A stretch of DNA of 64,000 bases from Pseudochrobactrum asaccharolyticum (GCF_003314995.1 NZ_QNRH01000001.1:434001-498000); one strand, 5' to 3'. Counted from the first letter of the stretch, positions 36,577 through 46,698 are shown. Numbers and translations: made by a program. Notes: generated from the letters alone by a model not told the origin.

Positions 36577-36833
36577 CTTTGAAATATGAGTTCTTTCTGT
36601 CGAAAGCTGTGTTCATGGGTTGCGATATTCGTGCTTTTGCCGCAATTATTGTACCCACTGAATAGGAAAGACTGATTGCTGCATGCAGCATGTAAAAGCT
36701 GAGATATGAAACAGTTTCAGTCAATTGGTACTCAGGCTTCTTTAAGAGCTGTACCAATCAAAAAAATAAAGAATTCGGAACAGCACTGTCGTTAAATCCG
36801 GTGTGAGTGTTCTGGTTAAACCGGAGTGAAAGT
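36577..36833. other. Upstream region of mltG
   Basis: About 260 bp after the repeat with no supported gene. Short minus-strand frames here run into the repeat and lack translation signals. Confidence 0.4.
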
Positions 36834-38255
36834 GTGACGTCAGACCAATCATCTGAAAAAAAATCTGCTGACCAGCCTGCTGTAACTGATGGTGCTGTGC
36901 AGAATAATGCGTCACCATCTCCGGCAGAAAATGCATCCAAGCCTGTTACATCTGATGAAGCGGCTATTGTAGCGCCGGTTTCGCAGGAAATCGCAGAAGC
37001 TCCGGCAGCGCCTGTGGCTGCAGCCGTATCTGCACCGGAAGCTAAACCGGCTGTTGATACTGTAAACACACCAGCACAGTCAGAACCGGAAGTCGCTGCA
37101 GTACCAGCGCAGAGCGCTGCGGAAGCTGCAACTGGACCTATTGTTCTGAAATCGGCCAGTGAAGCTCTGCGCCCTGAACCAGGCACACCGCCGCCATTGC
37201 CGAAGAAGCGCAAACGCTCGCGTCATGCCCGCAGCCAGATTGTGGTTTTTGCGAATTTTATGCTGTCTTTGCTGGTGTTTATGGTCATCGGCGTGGGTGC
37301 ATTGTTCTATTTCGGCAAAGTACAGTTCACTTCTGAAGGCCCGCTGACGCAGGATTCGACCTTCTTCGTGAAGCGCGGTAGCGGTATTGTCGAAATCTCT
37401 GATCAGCTGGAGCGTGCTGATCTGATTACTGATGCGCGTGTTTTCCGCTATGGCGCGCGTATGTCGGGTATGGAAAAGAGCATGAAGGCAGGGGAATATG
37501 CTATTCCTGCCCGTGCTTCGATGCGCGATATTATGAATATTTTTGCCGAAGGTAAGTCACTGATGCATCAGGTGACTATTCCTGAAGGTCTGACAGTCCA
37601 GCAGATTTTCGACCGTATTTCCAACAGTGATCTGCTCACAGGTGATCTGCCGAAAGAACTGCCGCCGGAAGGTAGTCTGATTGCGGATACGCTGAGCTTC
37701 ACACGTGGTACAACACGTGAAGAAGTGGTGACACGTCTGAAAACTGCACAGGCCAAGTTGGTTGACGAGGTTTGGGCAAAGCGCCGTGACGGCCTTCCGG
37801 TGAAGGACAAGAACGAATTTGTGACGCTGGCTTCGATCGTTGAAAAAGAAACTGGTGTCGCATCCGAGCGTCCGCATGTGGCTTCGGTTTTCGTGAACCG
37901 TCTGAATACGGGCATGCGTCTGCAGTCCGATCCGACGATTATTTATGGTATTTTCGGTGGTCGCGGTAAACCGTCAGACCGTCCGATCTATAAGTCGGAT
38001 ATTGAAAAAGAAACGCCTTATAATACCTATGTTATTAAAGGCTTGCCGCCGACACCAATTGCTAATCCGGGTCGCGATGCATTGGAAGCAGTTGCTAATC
38101 CGCTGGATACACAAGACCTCTACTTCGTTGCAGACGGTACTGGTGGTCACATCTTCGCGGCAACGCTGAAAGACCATAATGACAATGTGCGTAAGTGGCG
38201 TGAGATTGAACGCCAGCGCAAAGAAGGTGCCACAGGCGCACCGGCAGCTCAGTGA
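36834..38255 (+). CDS. mltG: Endolytic transglycosylase MltG, 473 aa
   Basis: Cuts nascent peptidoglycan strands at the inner membrane, setting glycan length. The GTG at 36834 (GTG ACG TCA) is preferred, with CCGGAGTGAAAG before it; the frame goes up to 36807. Residues 1-125 are a cytosolic Ala/Pro/Glu-rich extension, longer than in E. coli. One transmembrane helix follows (about 138-160, FANFMLSLLVFMVIGVGALFYF). The YceG domain includes the catalytic Glu in LASIVEKETG, then VASVFVNRL and MRLQSDPTIIYGI, TPYNTYVIKGLPPTPIANPG. It sits downstream of fabF as in most alphaproteobacteria. Confidence 0.95.
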   Translation: MTSDQSSEKKSADQPAVTDGAVQNNASPSPAENASKPVTSDEAAIVAPVSQEIAEAPAAPVAAAVSAPEAKPAVDTVNTPAQSEPEVAAVPAQSAAEAATGPIVLKSASEALRPEPGTPPPLPKKRKRSRHARSQIVVFANFMLSLLVFMVIGVGALFYFGKVQFTSEGPLTQDSTFFVKRGSGIVEISDQLERADLITDARVFRYGARMSGMEKSMKAGEYAIPARASMRDIMNIFAEGKSLMHQVTIPEGLTVQQIFDRISNSDLLTGDLPKELPPEGSLIADTLSFTRGTTREEVVTRLKTAQAKLVDEVWAKRRDGLPVKDKNEFVTLASIVEKETGVASERPHVASVFVNRLNTGMRLQSDPTIIYGIFGGRGKPSDRPIYKSDIEKETPYNTYVIKGLPPTPIANPGRDALEAVANPLDTQDLYFVADGTGGHIFAATLKDHNDNVRKWREIERQRKEGATGAPAAQ

Positions 38256-38301
38256 TAACATTCGTGTTATGCGTTCTCTGCTTTAAGAAATAAACACTAT
38301 C

Positions 38302-38331
38302 ATGCCGTCCGGTTAGCTGGGCGGCATTTTT
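38302..38331 (+). terminator. Intrinsic terminator of mltG
   Basis: Nine-pair stem ATGCCGTCC/GGGCGGCAT with one G-T pair, 8-nt loop and T5 tail, 46 bp after the stop. Confidence 0.7.
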
Positions 38332-38377
38332 GCAAAAGCTGATATTCAATTAATATGGCTTGGAAACGGACTTGAAA

Positions 38378-39301
38378 ATGACAGTACAGAGCATGACAGG
38401 CTTTGCCCGCCATATTGCAGTGTTTACGCCTGAAAATGGTGCAGAGACGCGCATTAGCTGGGAAATCCGCTGCGTTAACGGCAAGGGGCTTGATGCACGT
38501 TTTCGCACGCCTAACGGTTTTGATGATCTTGAACAGTTATTGCGTACGGCACTGGGGCGCGTATTTTCGCGCGGTTCTTTTCAGGTCAATGTGACAATTG
38601 AAGAGCCAGAAGCGCAGGTCAGGCTGGTGATCAATGAGGCCTTGCTGAGTAAGGTCATGCAAACGGCACTGCAATTGCAGAACCAATACGGACTTGCGCC
38701 TGCGAGTGTTGATGCCGTACTCAATCTCAAGGGTATTCTGGAGCCACCACAGACAGAAGCAGATGAAGCCGCCAAAGCTGCTTTAAAGGCTGCGTTGTTG
38801 TCATCTTTTGATGAGGCGCTGGAAGCTCTGAAACAGATGCGCTTACAGGAAGGCAAGCGCTTGTCTGATCTGCTTGGCAGTCATGTTGACCGGATTGCGG
38901 AACTGGCAGTACAGGCACGTCAGGATGGTTCTCGTAGTGCAGATGCCATTCGTGAGCGTCTTGCGGGGCAGGTGTCTCTGTTGCTTGAGGCCGTCAACAG
39001 CAACCGCAGTTCCGCTATTGTGCTGGATGAGCAGCGCTTGCATATGGAAGCTGCATTTCTGGCCACCAAAGCGGACATTCAGGAAGAGCTGGACCGTTTG
39101 GATATGCATGTGGCGGCAGCTCATAAATTGCTGACAGATGGCGGGCCGGTTGGCCGCAAACTCGATTTCCTGTCACAGGAGTTTAACCGCGAAACCAATA
39201 CGCTGTGCTCGAAATCCAATGCCGCATCAATTACGGCGATCGGTCTGGAGCTGAAAGCGGTTGTGGATCAGTTCCGTGAGCAGGTTCAGAACCTCGAATA
39301 G
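38378..39301 (+). CDS. yicC: YicC-family endoribonuclease, 307 aa
   Basis: YicC proteins are RNA endonucleases linked to stationary-phase survival. The ATG at 38378 (MTVQSMTGFARH) gives the family's typical start; a TTG at 38360 is an alternative. The N-terminal YicC_N domain includes SMTGFAR and SWEIRCVNGKGLDARFRTP, and the C-terminal DUF1732 domain holds ADIQEELDRLDMHVAAAHKLL and GPVGRKLDFLSQEFNRETNTLCSKS, with conserved acidic residues that could bind metal. It precedes gmk as in many proteobacteria, though a PRC-barrel gene lies between on the other strand. Confidence 0.92.
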   Translation: MTVQSMTGFARHIAVFTPENGAETRISWEIRCVNGKGLDARFRTPNGFDDLEQLLRTALGRVFSRGSFQVNVTIEEPEAQVRLVINEALLSKVMQTALQLQNQYGLAPASVDAVLNLKGILEPPQTEADEAAKAALKAALLSSFDEALEALKQMRLQEGKRLSDLLGSHVDRIAELAVQARQDGSRSADAIRERLAGQVSLLLEAVNSNRSSAIVLDEQRLHMEAAFLATKADIQEELDRLDMHVAAAHKLLTDGGPVGRKLDFLSQEFNRETNTLCSKSNAASITAIGLELKAVVDQFREQVQNLE

Positions 39302-39318
39302 ATGTGGTTATGAAATGA

Positions 39319-39347
39319 AAAAAGCCCTGCATGTAGCAGGGCTTTTT
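39319..39347. terminator. Bidirectional intrinsic terminator
   Basis: Perfect 12-bp stem AAAAAGCCCTGC/GCAGGGCTTTTT with a 5-nt loop, between yicC and the convergent PRC-barrel gene. Confidence 0.92.
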
Positions 39348-39364
39348 ATTTGAATGGTACAAAA

Positions 39365-39760
39365 TTAGCGACCCCAGCGGCCTTCATATTTAAACTCAGG
39401 CGCGGTTTTCAGCTGATCCTTGGTAATGGTCATTGTCGCCAGCCATTTCTTATCGGTTTCCATATAGTCGATTTTAACGGCAGAAGGATCAACGATCACA
39501 TAGCGTTCTCCCATGCCAAGAAAGCCACCGACAGAAATAATATAACCGGTGAGCTTACCGTCAGAGATAATCAGATCTTTAATTTCACCAACTGTCTCAT
39601 CTTCAGCATTGGTAATATTCAGTCCGACAAGATTATAGCTCAGCACATCAGTCGGCTGCGCGGTAACGAATAGCTCAGGTGTCGTTGTTACTGCGGTCTG
39701 GGCGTAAGCTGCACCCATGAGAGTGCCGGATGCGACAAGTGCGATAATAAGACGACGCAT
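39365..39760 (-). CDS. Exported PRC-barrel domain protein, 131 aa
   Basis: The ATG at 39758-39760 follows TTGGAGAAGATC. A signal peptide (MRRLIIALVASGTLMGAAYAQ, about residues 1-21) precedes a PRC-barrel-like domain: LSYNLVGLNITNAEDETVGEIKDLIIS and then GKLTGYIISVGGFLGMGERYVIV, the recurrent 'G-x-x-I-G-x-V-x-D' and 'I-x-V-G-G-F-L-G' pattern. Exported PRC-barrel proteins of this size are numerous in Hyphomicrobiales, and their function is unknown. Nearby repeats upstream (40012-40051) separate it from gmk. Confidence 0.85.
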   Translation of the reverse strand: MRRLIIALVASGTLMGAAYAQTAVTTTPELFVTAQPTDVLSYNLVGLNITNAEDETVGEIKDLIISDGKLTGYIISVGGFLGMGERYVIVDPSAVKIDYMETDKKWLATMTITKDQLKTAPEFKYEGRWGR

Positions 39761-40135
39761 GATCTTCTCCAATTTTTTAATTTCAAATTACTAAAATAAA
39801 ACACGTGGCTTTTATAATTGTTCCGAACTTTTAGAAAAAACTTATACTCGCAATGCTGTGTCAGCTATTTTTGAGCCTTAATTATATGGCAAAAGAGCTG
39901 CGGCAAAATGGTTTTCGGTAAAGCTTTAATAACTAAAAATGATAGACATTTGCCGGATTATAGATAACAACGCGACATCAGAGTGGCGGAGTGATATCAG
40001 TCACCTGAGGTGCATCCTGAGAAGTGCTAAACGGCTTTCGAAAAGATGCGCAACATAGAAATAACAGGGCATTTCCAAAGTGTAATGAGACTTTGGAGTG
40101 TTCCGGTGAGTTCAGAATCTGGAGCAGAATAGATT
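39761..40135. other. Divergent region between the PRC-barrel gene and gmk
   Basis: 375 bp, AT-rich, holding the promoters of both genes and a partly degenerate A-type repeat at 40012-40051. No further gene seen. Confidence 0.5.
40012..40051. repeat. A-type repeat, degenerate copy
   Basis: GCATC at 40012 and GATGCGC near 40045 with GAA/TTC between keep the A-type layout, but the A and T runs are shortened. Confidence 0.5.
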
Positions 40136-40795
40136 ATGGCCATCTCCTTCGTGGAAAATGCTGTTGCACGGCGCGGTCTAATGTTGGTCATTTCTTCACC
40201 GTCAGGCGCGGGCAAATCAACGATTGCGCGACTGTTGCTTGAAGATCGCGAGATGGATCTTTCCCTGTCTGTCAGTGTGACTACCCGTCAGCGCCGTCCA
40301 AGCGAAATTGAAGGTGTACATTATCATTTTGAAAGTGTGCGCGAATTTGAACGCCTGCGCGATAGCGATGCACTGATTGAATGGGCTGAAGTCCATAGCA
40401 ATTATTACGGTACACTGCGTGAGACTGCCGAAAACGCTTTGGCAGATGGTCGCGATATGCTGTTTGATATTGATTGGCAGGGGGCGGAACAGCTTCAGGC
40501 TAAAATGCCTGCCGATGTGGTTTCGATCTTCATTCTACCACCGACGATGAAAGAGCTGCAGATGCGTCTGAACCGCCGTGCGGAAGACACTGCGGAAGTC
40601 ATTGAAACTCGTCTGAACAATGCCCGTTTTGAAATCCAGAAATGGAGCAAATACGATTATATCGTCATCAATGAAGATTTGAACCAGTCCTATGCGGCGG
40701 TCAAATCCATTGTTATGGCGGAGCGTCTGCGCCGTGATCGCCGTCCGGGTTTGTTTGAATTCGTCAATGGATTGCTGGAAGAGCAACCATCCTGA
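40136..40795 (+). CDS. gmk: Guanylate kinase, 219 aa
   Basis: Phosphorylates GMP to GDP. P-loop [10 protein letters not shown] at residues 20-29. GMP-binding features include [19 protein letters not shown] and SNYYGT, and lid residues lie in RLNRRAEDT. The ATG follows GGAGCAGAATAGATT, a spaced but usable site. Length is normal. Terminated by a strong hairpin shared with convergent ksgA. Confidence 0.96.
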   Translation: MAISFVENAVARRGLMLVISSPSGAGKSTIARLLLEDREMDLSLSVSVTTRQRRPSEIEGVHYHFESVREFERLRDSDALIEWAEVHSNYYGTLRETAENALADGRDMLFDIDWQGAEQLQAKMPADVVSIFILPPTMKELQMRLNRRAEDTAEVIETRLNNARFEIQKWSKYDYIVINEDLNQSYAAVKSIVMAERLRRDRRPGLFEFVNGLLEEQPS

Positions 40796-40811
40796 TTTTG
40801 ATTGAACCAAT

Positions 40812-40837
40812 AAAAAACCGCCGTGAGGCGGTTTTTT
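40812..40837. terminator. Bidirectional intrinsic terminator
   Basis: Perfect 11-bp stem AAAAAACCGCC/GGCGGTTTTTT with a GTGA loop, between gmk and convergent ksgA. Confidence 0.93.
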
Positions 40838-40843
40838 TATATC

Positions 40844-41671
40844 TCAGATCTGATTGGCGAGATGCACAAATTCCTCAACGCTGAGCGTTTCAGCGCGACG
40901 TGTCGGGTCAATGCCTGCTTTGTTGAGCAGGGCTTCACCGCCAAGCGGCTTGAGGCTCTGACGCAGCATTTTGCGGCGCTGGCCAAAGGCCGCCTGCGTT
41001 ACGCGCTCCAGCAGATGTGGCGGGCATTCCAGTGGCTGCTCACGCGGGATCATATGCACCACGGCAGAGGTGACTTTAGGTGGCGGTGTGAAAGCCTGTG
41101 GCGGCAGGTCAAAGGCGATCTTCGACTGGGTGCGCCATCCGGCCAATACACCAAGGCGCCCATAGGCATCATCACCGGCATGAGCCACAATACGCTCGGC
41201 CACTTCTTTCTGGAACATCAGTGTCATGGAACTGTAAAACGGCGGCCATGGATCGCTGAGCAGCCAGCCGATCAGCAATTGCGTGCCGACATTGTAAGGC
41301 AGGTTGGCAATGATCTTCGGCTTTTTCGCCGGATCAGGAAACAGAGTGGTGAAGTCCTGCTGAAGCGCATCACCGGAGATCACCCGTAAGCGTCCCGGAT
41401 ATTCCGCTGCAATTTCCTCCAAAGCTGGCAGGCAGCGCTCATCGCGCTCAATAGCTGTGACAATGCCGCCCTGAGCCAGAATGGCGCGTGTCAGGCCGCC
41501 TGGGCCCGGACCAACCTCAATCACCGGCTGATCCTGCAAATCTCCGGCTTGACGGGCAATTTTGGAAGTCAGATTAAGATCGAGCAAAAAATTCTGGCCG
41601 AGTGATTTCTTGGCGTTCAGTTCGTGACGTTCGATCACGTCACGCAGGGGCGGCAGATTATCAATGCTCAT
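40844..41671 (-). CDS. ksgA: 16S rRNA dimethyladenosine transferase, 275 aa
   Basis: Also called RsmA; dimethylates two adjacent adenines near the 3' end of 16S rRNA during 30S assembly. Motifs: the N-terminal [22 protein letters not shown] motif [16 protein letters not shown], then [14 protein letters not shown] (the N-L-P-Y catalytic motif) and the C-terminal helical domain with [17 protein letters not shown]. It lies 54 bp downstream of pdxA on the same strand, the usual pdxA-ksgA pairing. Confidence 0.97.
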   Translation of the reverse strand: MSIDNLPPLRDVIERHELNAKKSLGQNFLLDLNLTSKIARQAGDLQDQPVIEVGPGPGGLTRAILAQGGIVTAIERDERCLPALEEIAAEYPGRLRVISGDALQQDFTTLFPDPAKKPKIIANLPYNVGTQLLIGWLLSDPWPPFYSSMTLMFQKEVAERIVAHAGDDAYGRLGVLAGWRTQSKIAFDLPPQAFTPPPKVTSAVVHMIPREQPLECPPHLLERVTQAAFGQRRKMLRQSLKPLGGEALLNKAGIDPTRRAETLSVEEFVHLANQI

Positions 41672-41725
41672 AGAGGGTCTCTGTTGATTATTTATCAGTC
41701 AGCCTGCCGGAAGCGGGCGTGCTGT

Positions 41726-42769
41726 TTATTTTGAAAATGTTTGATTATTGGCGGCCAGTTCTGCGGCCAGTTTGAGTGCGGCAATCAGACTGTCGGGTCT
41801 GGCAATGCCACGCCCTGCAATGTCGAAAGCTGTGCCGTGATCAGGTGAGGTACGAATGAATGGCAGGCCGAGTGTAACATTGACAGTCTCGTCAAAAGCC
41901 AGCGCTTTAGCCGGAATAAGCGCCTGATCATGATACATGCAAATGGCTGTATCATAGGTGGTCAGTGCCTGTTTGTGAAACATCGTATCTGCAGGCAAGG
42001 GGCCGCGGATATTCATGCCTTCCGCTTTCAGTAATTCAATGGCAGGGCGGATCACGGCATCATCCTCATGGCCAAGCGCACCGCCTTCACCAGCATGCGG
42101 GTTCAGGCCGGAAACGGCAATACGCGGGTTTTTGATGCCGAAACGTGAACGTAAATCATGTGCAGTAATGCGGATCGTTTCGAGAATGGCATCAGTGGTG
42201 AGTTGTTCGGGCACCTTATGCAGCGGAATGTGAATAGTCACCGGCACGGCGCGCAATTGCGGGCCTGCGAGCATCATCACGGGGCGGACTTCAGTGCCGA
42301 GATGGCGCGATGCCAGATGGGCAAGAAATTCTGTATGGCCTGGAAAAGCGAAGCCCGCTTCATAAAGCGGCTTTTTAGCAATAGGGCAGGTTGTAACAGC
42401 GCTGGCCTGACCATTGAGAACATAAGTGGTTGCCCGTTCAATCGCTTCGATAATGCCGGCGGCATTGGCGGATTGCGGTACGCCCGGTTTGTCTGTCAGC
42501 CGATTGTTAAGTGGCACAACCGGCAAATAATGGCAAAACCGCTGAACGGCTTCCGAAGGCTGGCAGACACTGAAAGGAATATCGAGACCAAGCTGTCGGG
42601 CTCTGGCAGTCAGCAGAGCCGGATCGGCAAGGATAAAAAATGGTGGCAGCCCATGCTTTTCGCGCAATAACCATGCAGCGAGAGCAATATCGGGGCCGAT
42701 ACCTGAAGGATCCCCGATGCTCAGAGCAACCGGAGCGATGGAAGCCTCTCCATGATGCGGAAAAACCAT
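41726..42769 (-). CDS. pdxA: 4-hydroxythreonine-4-phosphate dehydrogenase, 347 aa
   Basis: NAD-dependent step in pyridoxal 5'-phosphate synthesis by the DXP-dependent route. ATG follows CCGGAGCATCAA. The start [14 protein letters not shown] is diagnostic. Metal ligands are expected at the histidines of [27 protein letters not shown] and MYHDQALIP. Other conserved pieces are [10 protein letters not shown] and [19 protein letters not shown]. It sits between surA-like and ksgA in the classic surA-pdxA-ksgA order, separated from surA by a degenerate repeat. Confidence 0.97.
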   Translation of the reverse strand: MVFPHHGEASIAPVALSIGDPSGIGPDIALAAWLLREKHGLPPFFILADPALLTARARQLGLDIPFSVCQPSEAVQRFCHYLPVVPLNNRLTDKPGVPQSANAAGIIEAIERATTYVLNGQASAVTTCPIAKKPLYEAGFAFPGHTEFLAHLASRHLGTEVRPVMMLAGPQLRAVPVTIHIPLHKVPEQLTTDAILETIRITAHDLRSRFGIKNPRIAVSGLNPHAGEGGALGHEDDAVIRPAIELLKAEGMNIRGPLPADTMFHKQALTTYDTAICMYHDQALIPAKALAFDETVNVTLGLPFIRTSPDHGTAFDIAGRGIARPDSLIAALKLAAELAANNQTFSK

Positions 42770-42814
42770 TTGATGCTCCGGTCTTGCTGTTTAAAGGCTG
42801 CTGATAAATTACAA

Positions 42815-42886
42815 CTTATAGCATTTCCGGCAAAAATGCGAAGCGGTTCTGTGCTTCAATTTTAACCGAAACTGCTCTGCAGGAAG
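42815..42886. repeat. A-type repeat, degenerate copy, between surA-like gene and pdxA
   Basis: Begins TTATAGCATTTCCGG like the copy at 34067, continues GCAAAAATGCGAAGCGGTT, and then decays; a trace of the B-type part is GAAACTGCTCTG. Confidence 0.6.
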
Positions 42887-42922
42887 ATAATCGCGCAAAC
42901 AGAACTTTGCGCGATATTTCGT

Positions 42923-43897
42923 CTAGCGATTAACGATTTTCGCTTTTTCGCGCAGTTCTTTGACGTATTTTTTGCTGATCTCTTCAGCCTTTTTCTCCTG
43001 ATCGGAGTTGTTGCTTGTCCCTTCCATGGAGAAGGTCAGCTGGGCAACACGGTCATCGGAGACACTGCGTTTGGCGCAGACAGCGAGGAACTCAACGCCT
43101 TTATCGGTATCCTGCACAGCAGTTGCACGGCCAACGGCGGTGGCTTTCAGCTGGGTTGTCCATTCCGGCGGCAATTGCAGTTCGAGATGCTTGCCGAGAT
43201 CGCGCACGGTCACATCCATCATGCCTTTGGTCAGGGAACGTGTGGCATCACAACCGGAGAAGCGATTGCGCAGAGTATTGGCTTCCTGACGGCGTTTGGC
43301 CATCACACCCGCTGAACGGTTAGCCGCAGGCACAACAAAAATGACCTGCTGCAGGGTATATTCATTGGTGGAAGGTTTCTTGCCACCCTCTTTGAGCATA
43401 CGCTGAACCGCATCCTGCTCGCTCATCATGCCTTCAGAACGGAAACGTGCACCAATTGCGCGGTTCCAGCCCATCTGCACCATGATAAAGGTTTTAAAGT
43501 GCTTTGGTGTAATGCCGGTTTGGTTCATCAGCTGATTAAGCTGCGCAACACTCATTTTGTTGCGTGACGCAAAGCCTGCATAGGCAGTTTCGAGTTCCTG
43601 ATCGGAAACAACAATACCGCGCGATTTCATTTCCACGCGCTTGAGCATTTCTTCAACAAGTTCATCCTGCGCCAGCTTGTTCAGATTGCCACTGCGGCGC
43701 TGAAGTTTGAGAAAGGCAACGCGGTTGGCGATATCAACATTGGTAATCGGGTTGCTGTTGACGATCACTTTAATTTCGGCTGCATTGGCTGCGCCGGTCA
43801 TTTCGGTGATGCTAAGGGCAGTGAATGCAACTGTACCGGCAATCATTGCAGCCAGAATGCGTTTGTTCATATTCATGCTCATGGTGGTCAGTTTCAT
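42923..43897 (-). CDS. surA: SurA-like periplasmic chaperone/PPIase, 324 aa
   Basis: Helps fold outer-membrane proteins such as LptD. A signal peptide covers about residues 1-39 (MNKRILAAMIAGTVAFTALS ... GAANAA); several ATGs at the start (43897, 43882, 43876, 43870) leave the exact start open. The SurA_N-type domain follows: IKVIVNSNPITNVDIANRVAFLK, then EEMLKRVEMKSRGIVVSDQEL and a long helical stretch. Only one parvulin-like region (about 165-295: LQQVIFVVP ... ELQLPPEW ... TAVQDTDKGVEFLAVC) is visible and it is diverged, against two in E. coli. Active-site residues could not be identified, so chaperone activity alone is possible. Confidence 0.85.
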   Translation of the reverse strand: MKLTTMSMNMNKRILAAMIAGTVAFTALSITEMTGAANAAEIKVIVNSNPITNVDIANRVAFLKLQRRSGNLNKLAQDELVEEMLKRVEMKSRGIVVSDQELETAYAGFASRNKMSVAQLNQLMNQTGITPKHFKTFIMVQMGWNRAIGARFRSEGMMSEQDAVQRMLKEGGKKPSTNEYTLQQVIFVVPAANRSAGVMAKRRQEANTLRNRFSGCDATRSLTKGMMDVTVRDLGKHLELQLPPEWTTQLKATAVGRATAVQDTDKGVEFLAVCAKRSVSDDRVAQLTFSMEGTSNNSDQEKKAEEISKKYVKELREKAKIVNR

Positions 43898-44293
43898 ACC
43901 TGGTTTCCCGTTACGCTTTTCAGGATGCGCTCCTCTCCGAACACGGAGAAATAATAGATAAAACGCTTTGCTCAGTCACATCCTGTCAGGATTTTCGTTC
44001 TTGTATAAATGAGCAGGTGCAGTGAAACAATCTCTCATATGATGAAGAATGCATTAAAACTGTAAATTTTAATCCTTCTTAGCCCGATTTCTGTTACCAG
44101 ACAGAAGAAGAGACATACTCAATCTTCACACCTTCTGCTTTTGCCAAGCTAAATAAAGCACAACTACAATTTGTATGCTGTCCGATCAGCGCTATAGATG
44201 TAAAACTGTTCTAAATAGTAAATCGTACGATTTTATGTTGCGTTTGTGGCTCGTCATTATGTTGATTGAACGATCGGCAAGGCGTGAATAAAA
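43898..44293. other. Gap between lptD and the surA-like gene
   Basis: About 400 bp, AT-rich, with no supported gene. Because of the lptD terminator, the surA-like gene must have its own promoter here. Confidence 0.5.
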
Positions 44294-44330
44294 TTACGGC
44301 CCGCATAAAGCGAGCCGTAAAAACTATCTT
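44294..44330 (-). terminator. Intrinsic terminator of lptD
   Basis: Stem TTACGGC.CGC/GCG.GCCGTAA (44294-44320) with a 5-nt loop; on the minus strand it is followed by TTTTATTC, 24 bp after the lptD stop. Confidence 0.65.
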
Positions 44331-44343
44331 ATTTAGAATGAGA

Positions 44344-46698
44344 TCAGAACGAATTGCCGACTTCACCCAGTGTGCGGAAGGAAATATTAAATCCGACCGA
44401 ATGGGAAATCTTGTCCTGACCAGGGCTGCGTGTCTGGATATAAGCCATGGAATAAGTGAAGCACTCATCGTCATAGGCCAGACCAGATTGTGCACGCACC
44501 AGCGTGTCGGACACGATATCATAAGTACCGGAACCAAATACGCGCCAGTTTTCCTTGAAGCGGGTTGAGCCGCTCAAACTGATTTCCTGACGATTTTCAG
44601 CGTAACCATAATCAGGCTGCTTGGTGATATAAGCATATTTCACAGAAGCCTGAACAATTTGTCCGCTATGGCTGGCTTCAACCTCACCGCGTTTAACGGC
44701 CAGATTGTCTTTGTCGAAGCGACCGCGGGCAGCAAAAGCAAGGCCGGAATTATTGGACATGCCGAGCATAGCCACATAATCGGAACGCTTGCCTTCGAGA
44801 CCGGAATCAGCACCGGCACCAACGAAGTCACTTTCAGCAAAGGAATTCAGACCGCCAAGCTGGAAGGACTGACCTGCCAGTCCGTGAATTGACCAGCCAT
44901 TATTCATGTTACCGGAATAACGCAGACCGAGATTGGCACGTGTGCCGCCTTCAACGCGATCGTAACCGGAAAATTTGTCACGCTGGAAAAGACTGGTTGC
45001 GTCAAACACAAAGCTCTGGGCGTCTTCATTCGGCAGACGACCTGCATAAGGTTCATCATTACGCACAAAGATTTGGGCAGTCGGTTCCAGAATTTGCGTC
45101 ATGCTGGTCGTTGAGAACAAGATCGGCCAGCGTACTTCAAGACCGGCTGTTGCCATGCCACGGAAAGCTTGTGAACGGATTTCATCAACCGTGTTGAATT
45201 TATCATTGCTGCTAATACCAATGGCATCGCCGCGCAGAGCGAAAAGAGGAGTGATAACCAGCCCCTGTTCAGTGATGAAAGTCCGTTTCCATTCGGCTTC
45301 CGTAGTCAGACGGGCACTGGTGCCTTTCATACCGCGAATGAAGTCACGCATGTTTCCGTTGTTGTTCAGCTGGAACACATCGGATGTCTCACGATAAATA
45401 CCCTGCAGATTGCTGGTGATTGTCAGTTCACCGCCATAAACAGAGCCCGGAACCGTGTAGAGATAGTCGATGCTTGGCAGAACCCAAGGCTGTTTTGTAT
45501 CAACGGCATTCGGGCTGCCATTGAGTACATCTTCCTGAACCTTGAATTTATAGAGGTTAATATCAAGGTGATTGCGACCGGATATACCGCGCAAATAAAC
45601 ATTCGATGTCAGTGTTTCAGAGCCGTAACCGCTGAGCTTGTAAGTGCGGCTGAAATTCTTGTCGGTCTGCGCAATCACATCCCAGCCGAAACTCCAGCGC
45701 GGATTGATTTTGAAATCACCTTTAGAGGAAACCATGGCGCGCATGCGTTCCTGAGCGTCAACTTTATCAGAGCTGAACTGACCCGGATTCGCCTGATAAA
45801 TACCCGCAACACGAATATTGTAGGTGCCGTTCTCAAGGCGATGACGCCACTCGGTTTCACTCAGGAAACCCTGTTTGCTTAAAGCTGTGCCATAAGTGGT
45901 GATGTCGTAATTCGGTGCCAGATTCCAGAAATAACCACCGCGCACACCAAAGCCGAGCTCGTCTTTATACATGAAGCTCGGGAACAGAAAACCGCTCTTA
46001 CGCTTGGTAGACGGATCAGCAATTTCAAATGCGGGCAGGGCAAACAGTGATTTGCCGAACATTTCAAAACGGCCGCCTTCAAAACGAACTGTTTTCTTGG
46101 TGCCGTTCCAGATAATTTTCTTGGCTTTTACCTGCCAGAGAACCGGTTTGTTCGGATCTGTGGCGCAGGCGCGACAAGCTGTGTACACGCCGTTATTAAA
46201 GGTCGTAATTTCGCCGAGGCTGCGCTCCGCGCTTTCCGCGGCAAAACGTGTGTCATCAACGGTTTCAACGCGCAGGCCGTTTACAAAGCCATCGCGGAAA
46301 TCGTCAGTCACGTCCATTTCATCAGAGTAAATGCGATTGCCGTCTTTTTCGACAATTTCAACATTGCCTTTAGCGACCATGCGCTTGGTTTTCTGATTAT
46401 AGACAACCTGACGCGCAACCAGACGATTGCCGTCATATTCAATCTGAACATTGCCCGCAGCAGTCACTGTATTCTGGTCGCGGTCGACAATCAGATTGTC
46501 GGCCTGCAACAGCATTTTAGCATCAGGATTGGACTGATACTGACTGCCAAACTCGCCAGAAGCCAAGCCTTCCTGACTATAGGCCATGGAAGACAGGGAA
46601 ATTATTGCAGAGGTGGAAAAAATGCACGCCAGCGCAGTCCCGCGTGCGAGACGCGAGAGATACTCAGAAACTGTCGTGCGGGAGCTACTCAATCCCAC
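44344..46698 (-). CDS. lptD: LPS-assembly outer-membrane protein LptD, 784 aa
   Basis: Outer-membrane barrel that inserts lipopolysaccharide. The start is a GTG (46696-46698) sharing its G with the lptG stop TAG and preceded by AAGGAGGA, so coupling is likely. Signal peptide about residues 1-41 (ending SSMAYSQ). The N-terminal OstA-like jellyroll follows: LLQADNLIVDRDQNTVTAAGNVQIEYDGNRLVARQVVY. The barrel includes PSTKRKSGFLFPSF and many alternating beta strands to the final phenylalanine (GEVGNSF). The paired cysteines YTACRACATDP are characteristic of the rhizobial form. Length is typical. Confidence 0.96.
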   Translation of the reverse strand: MGLSSSRTTVSEYLSRLARGTALACIFSTSAIISLSSMAYSQEGLASGEFGSQYQSNPDAKMLLQADNLIVDRDQNTVTAAGNVQIEYDGNRLVARQVVYNQKTKRMVAKGNVEIVEKDGNRIYSDEMDVTDDFRDGFVNGLRVETVDDTRFAAESAERSLGEITTFNNGVYTACRACATDPNKPVLWQVKAKKIIWNGTKKTVRFEGGRFEMFGKSLFALPAFEIADPSTKRKSGFLFPSFMYKDELGFGVRGGYFWNLAPNYDITTYGTALSKQGFLSETEWRHRLENGTYNIRVAGIYQANPGQFSSDKVDAQERMRAMVSSKGDFKINPRWSFGWDVIAQTDKNFSRTYKLSGYGSETLTSNVYLRGISGRNHLDINLYKFKVQEDVLNGSPNAVDTKQPWVLPSIDYLYTVPGSVYGGELTITSNLQGIYRETSDVFQLNNNGNMRDFIRGMKGTSARLTTEAEWKRTFITEQGLVITPLFALRGDAIGISSNDKFNTVDEIRSQAFRGMATAGLEVRWPILFSTTSMTQILEPTAQIFVRNDEPYAGRLPNEDAQSFVFDATSLFQRDKFSGYDRVEGGTRANLGLRYSGNMNNGWSIHGLAGQSFQLGGLNSFAESDFVGAGADSGLEGKRSDYVAMLGMSNNSGLAFAARGRFDKDNLAVKRGEVEASHSGQIVQASVKYAYITKQPDYGYAENRQEISLSGSTRFKENWRVFGSGTYDIVSDTLVRAQSGLAYDDECFTYSMAYIQTRSPGQDKISHSVGFNISFRTLGEVGNSF

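Noticed and set aside
36533-36757. 74-codon minus-strand frame between fabF and mltG
   Set aside because: Its 3' end is the B palindrome itself; no translation signals.
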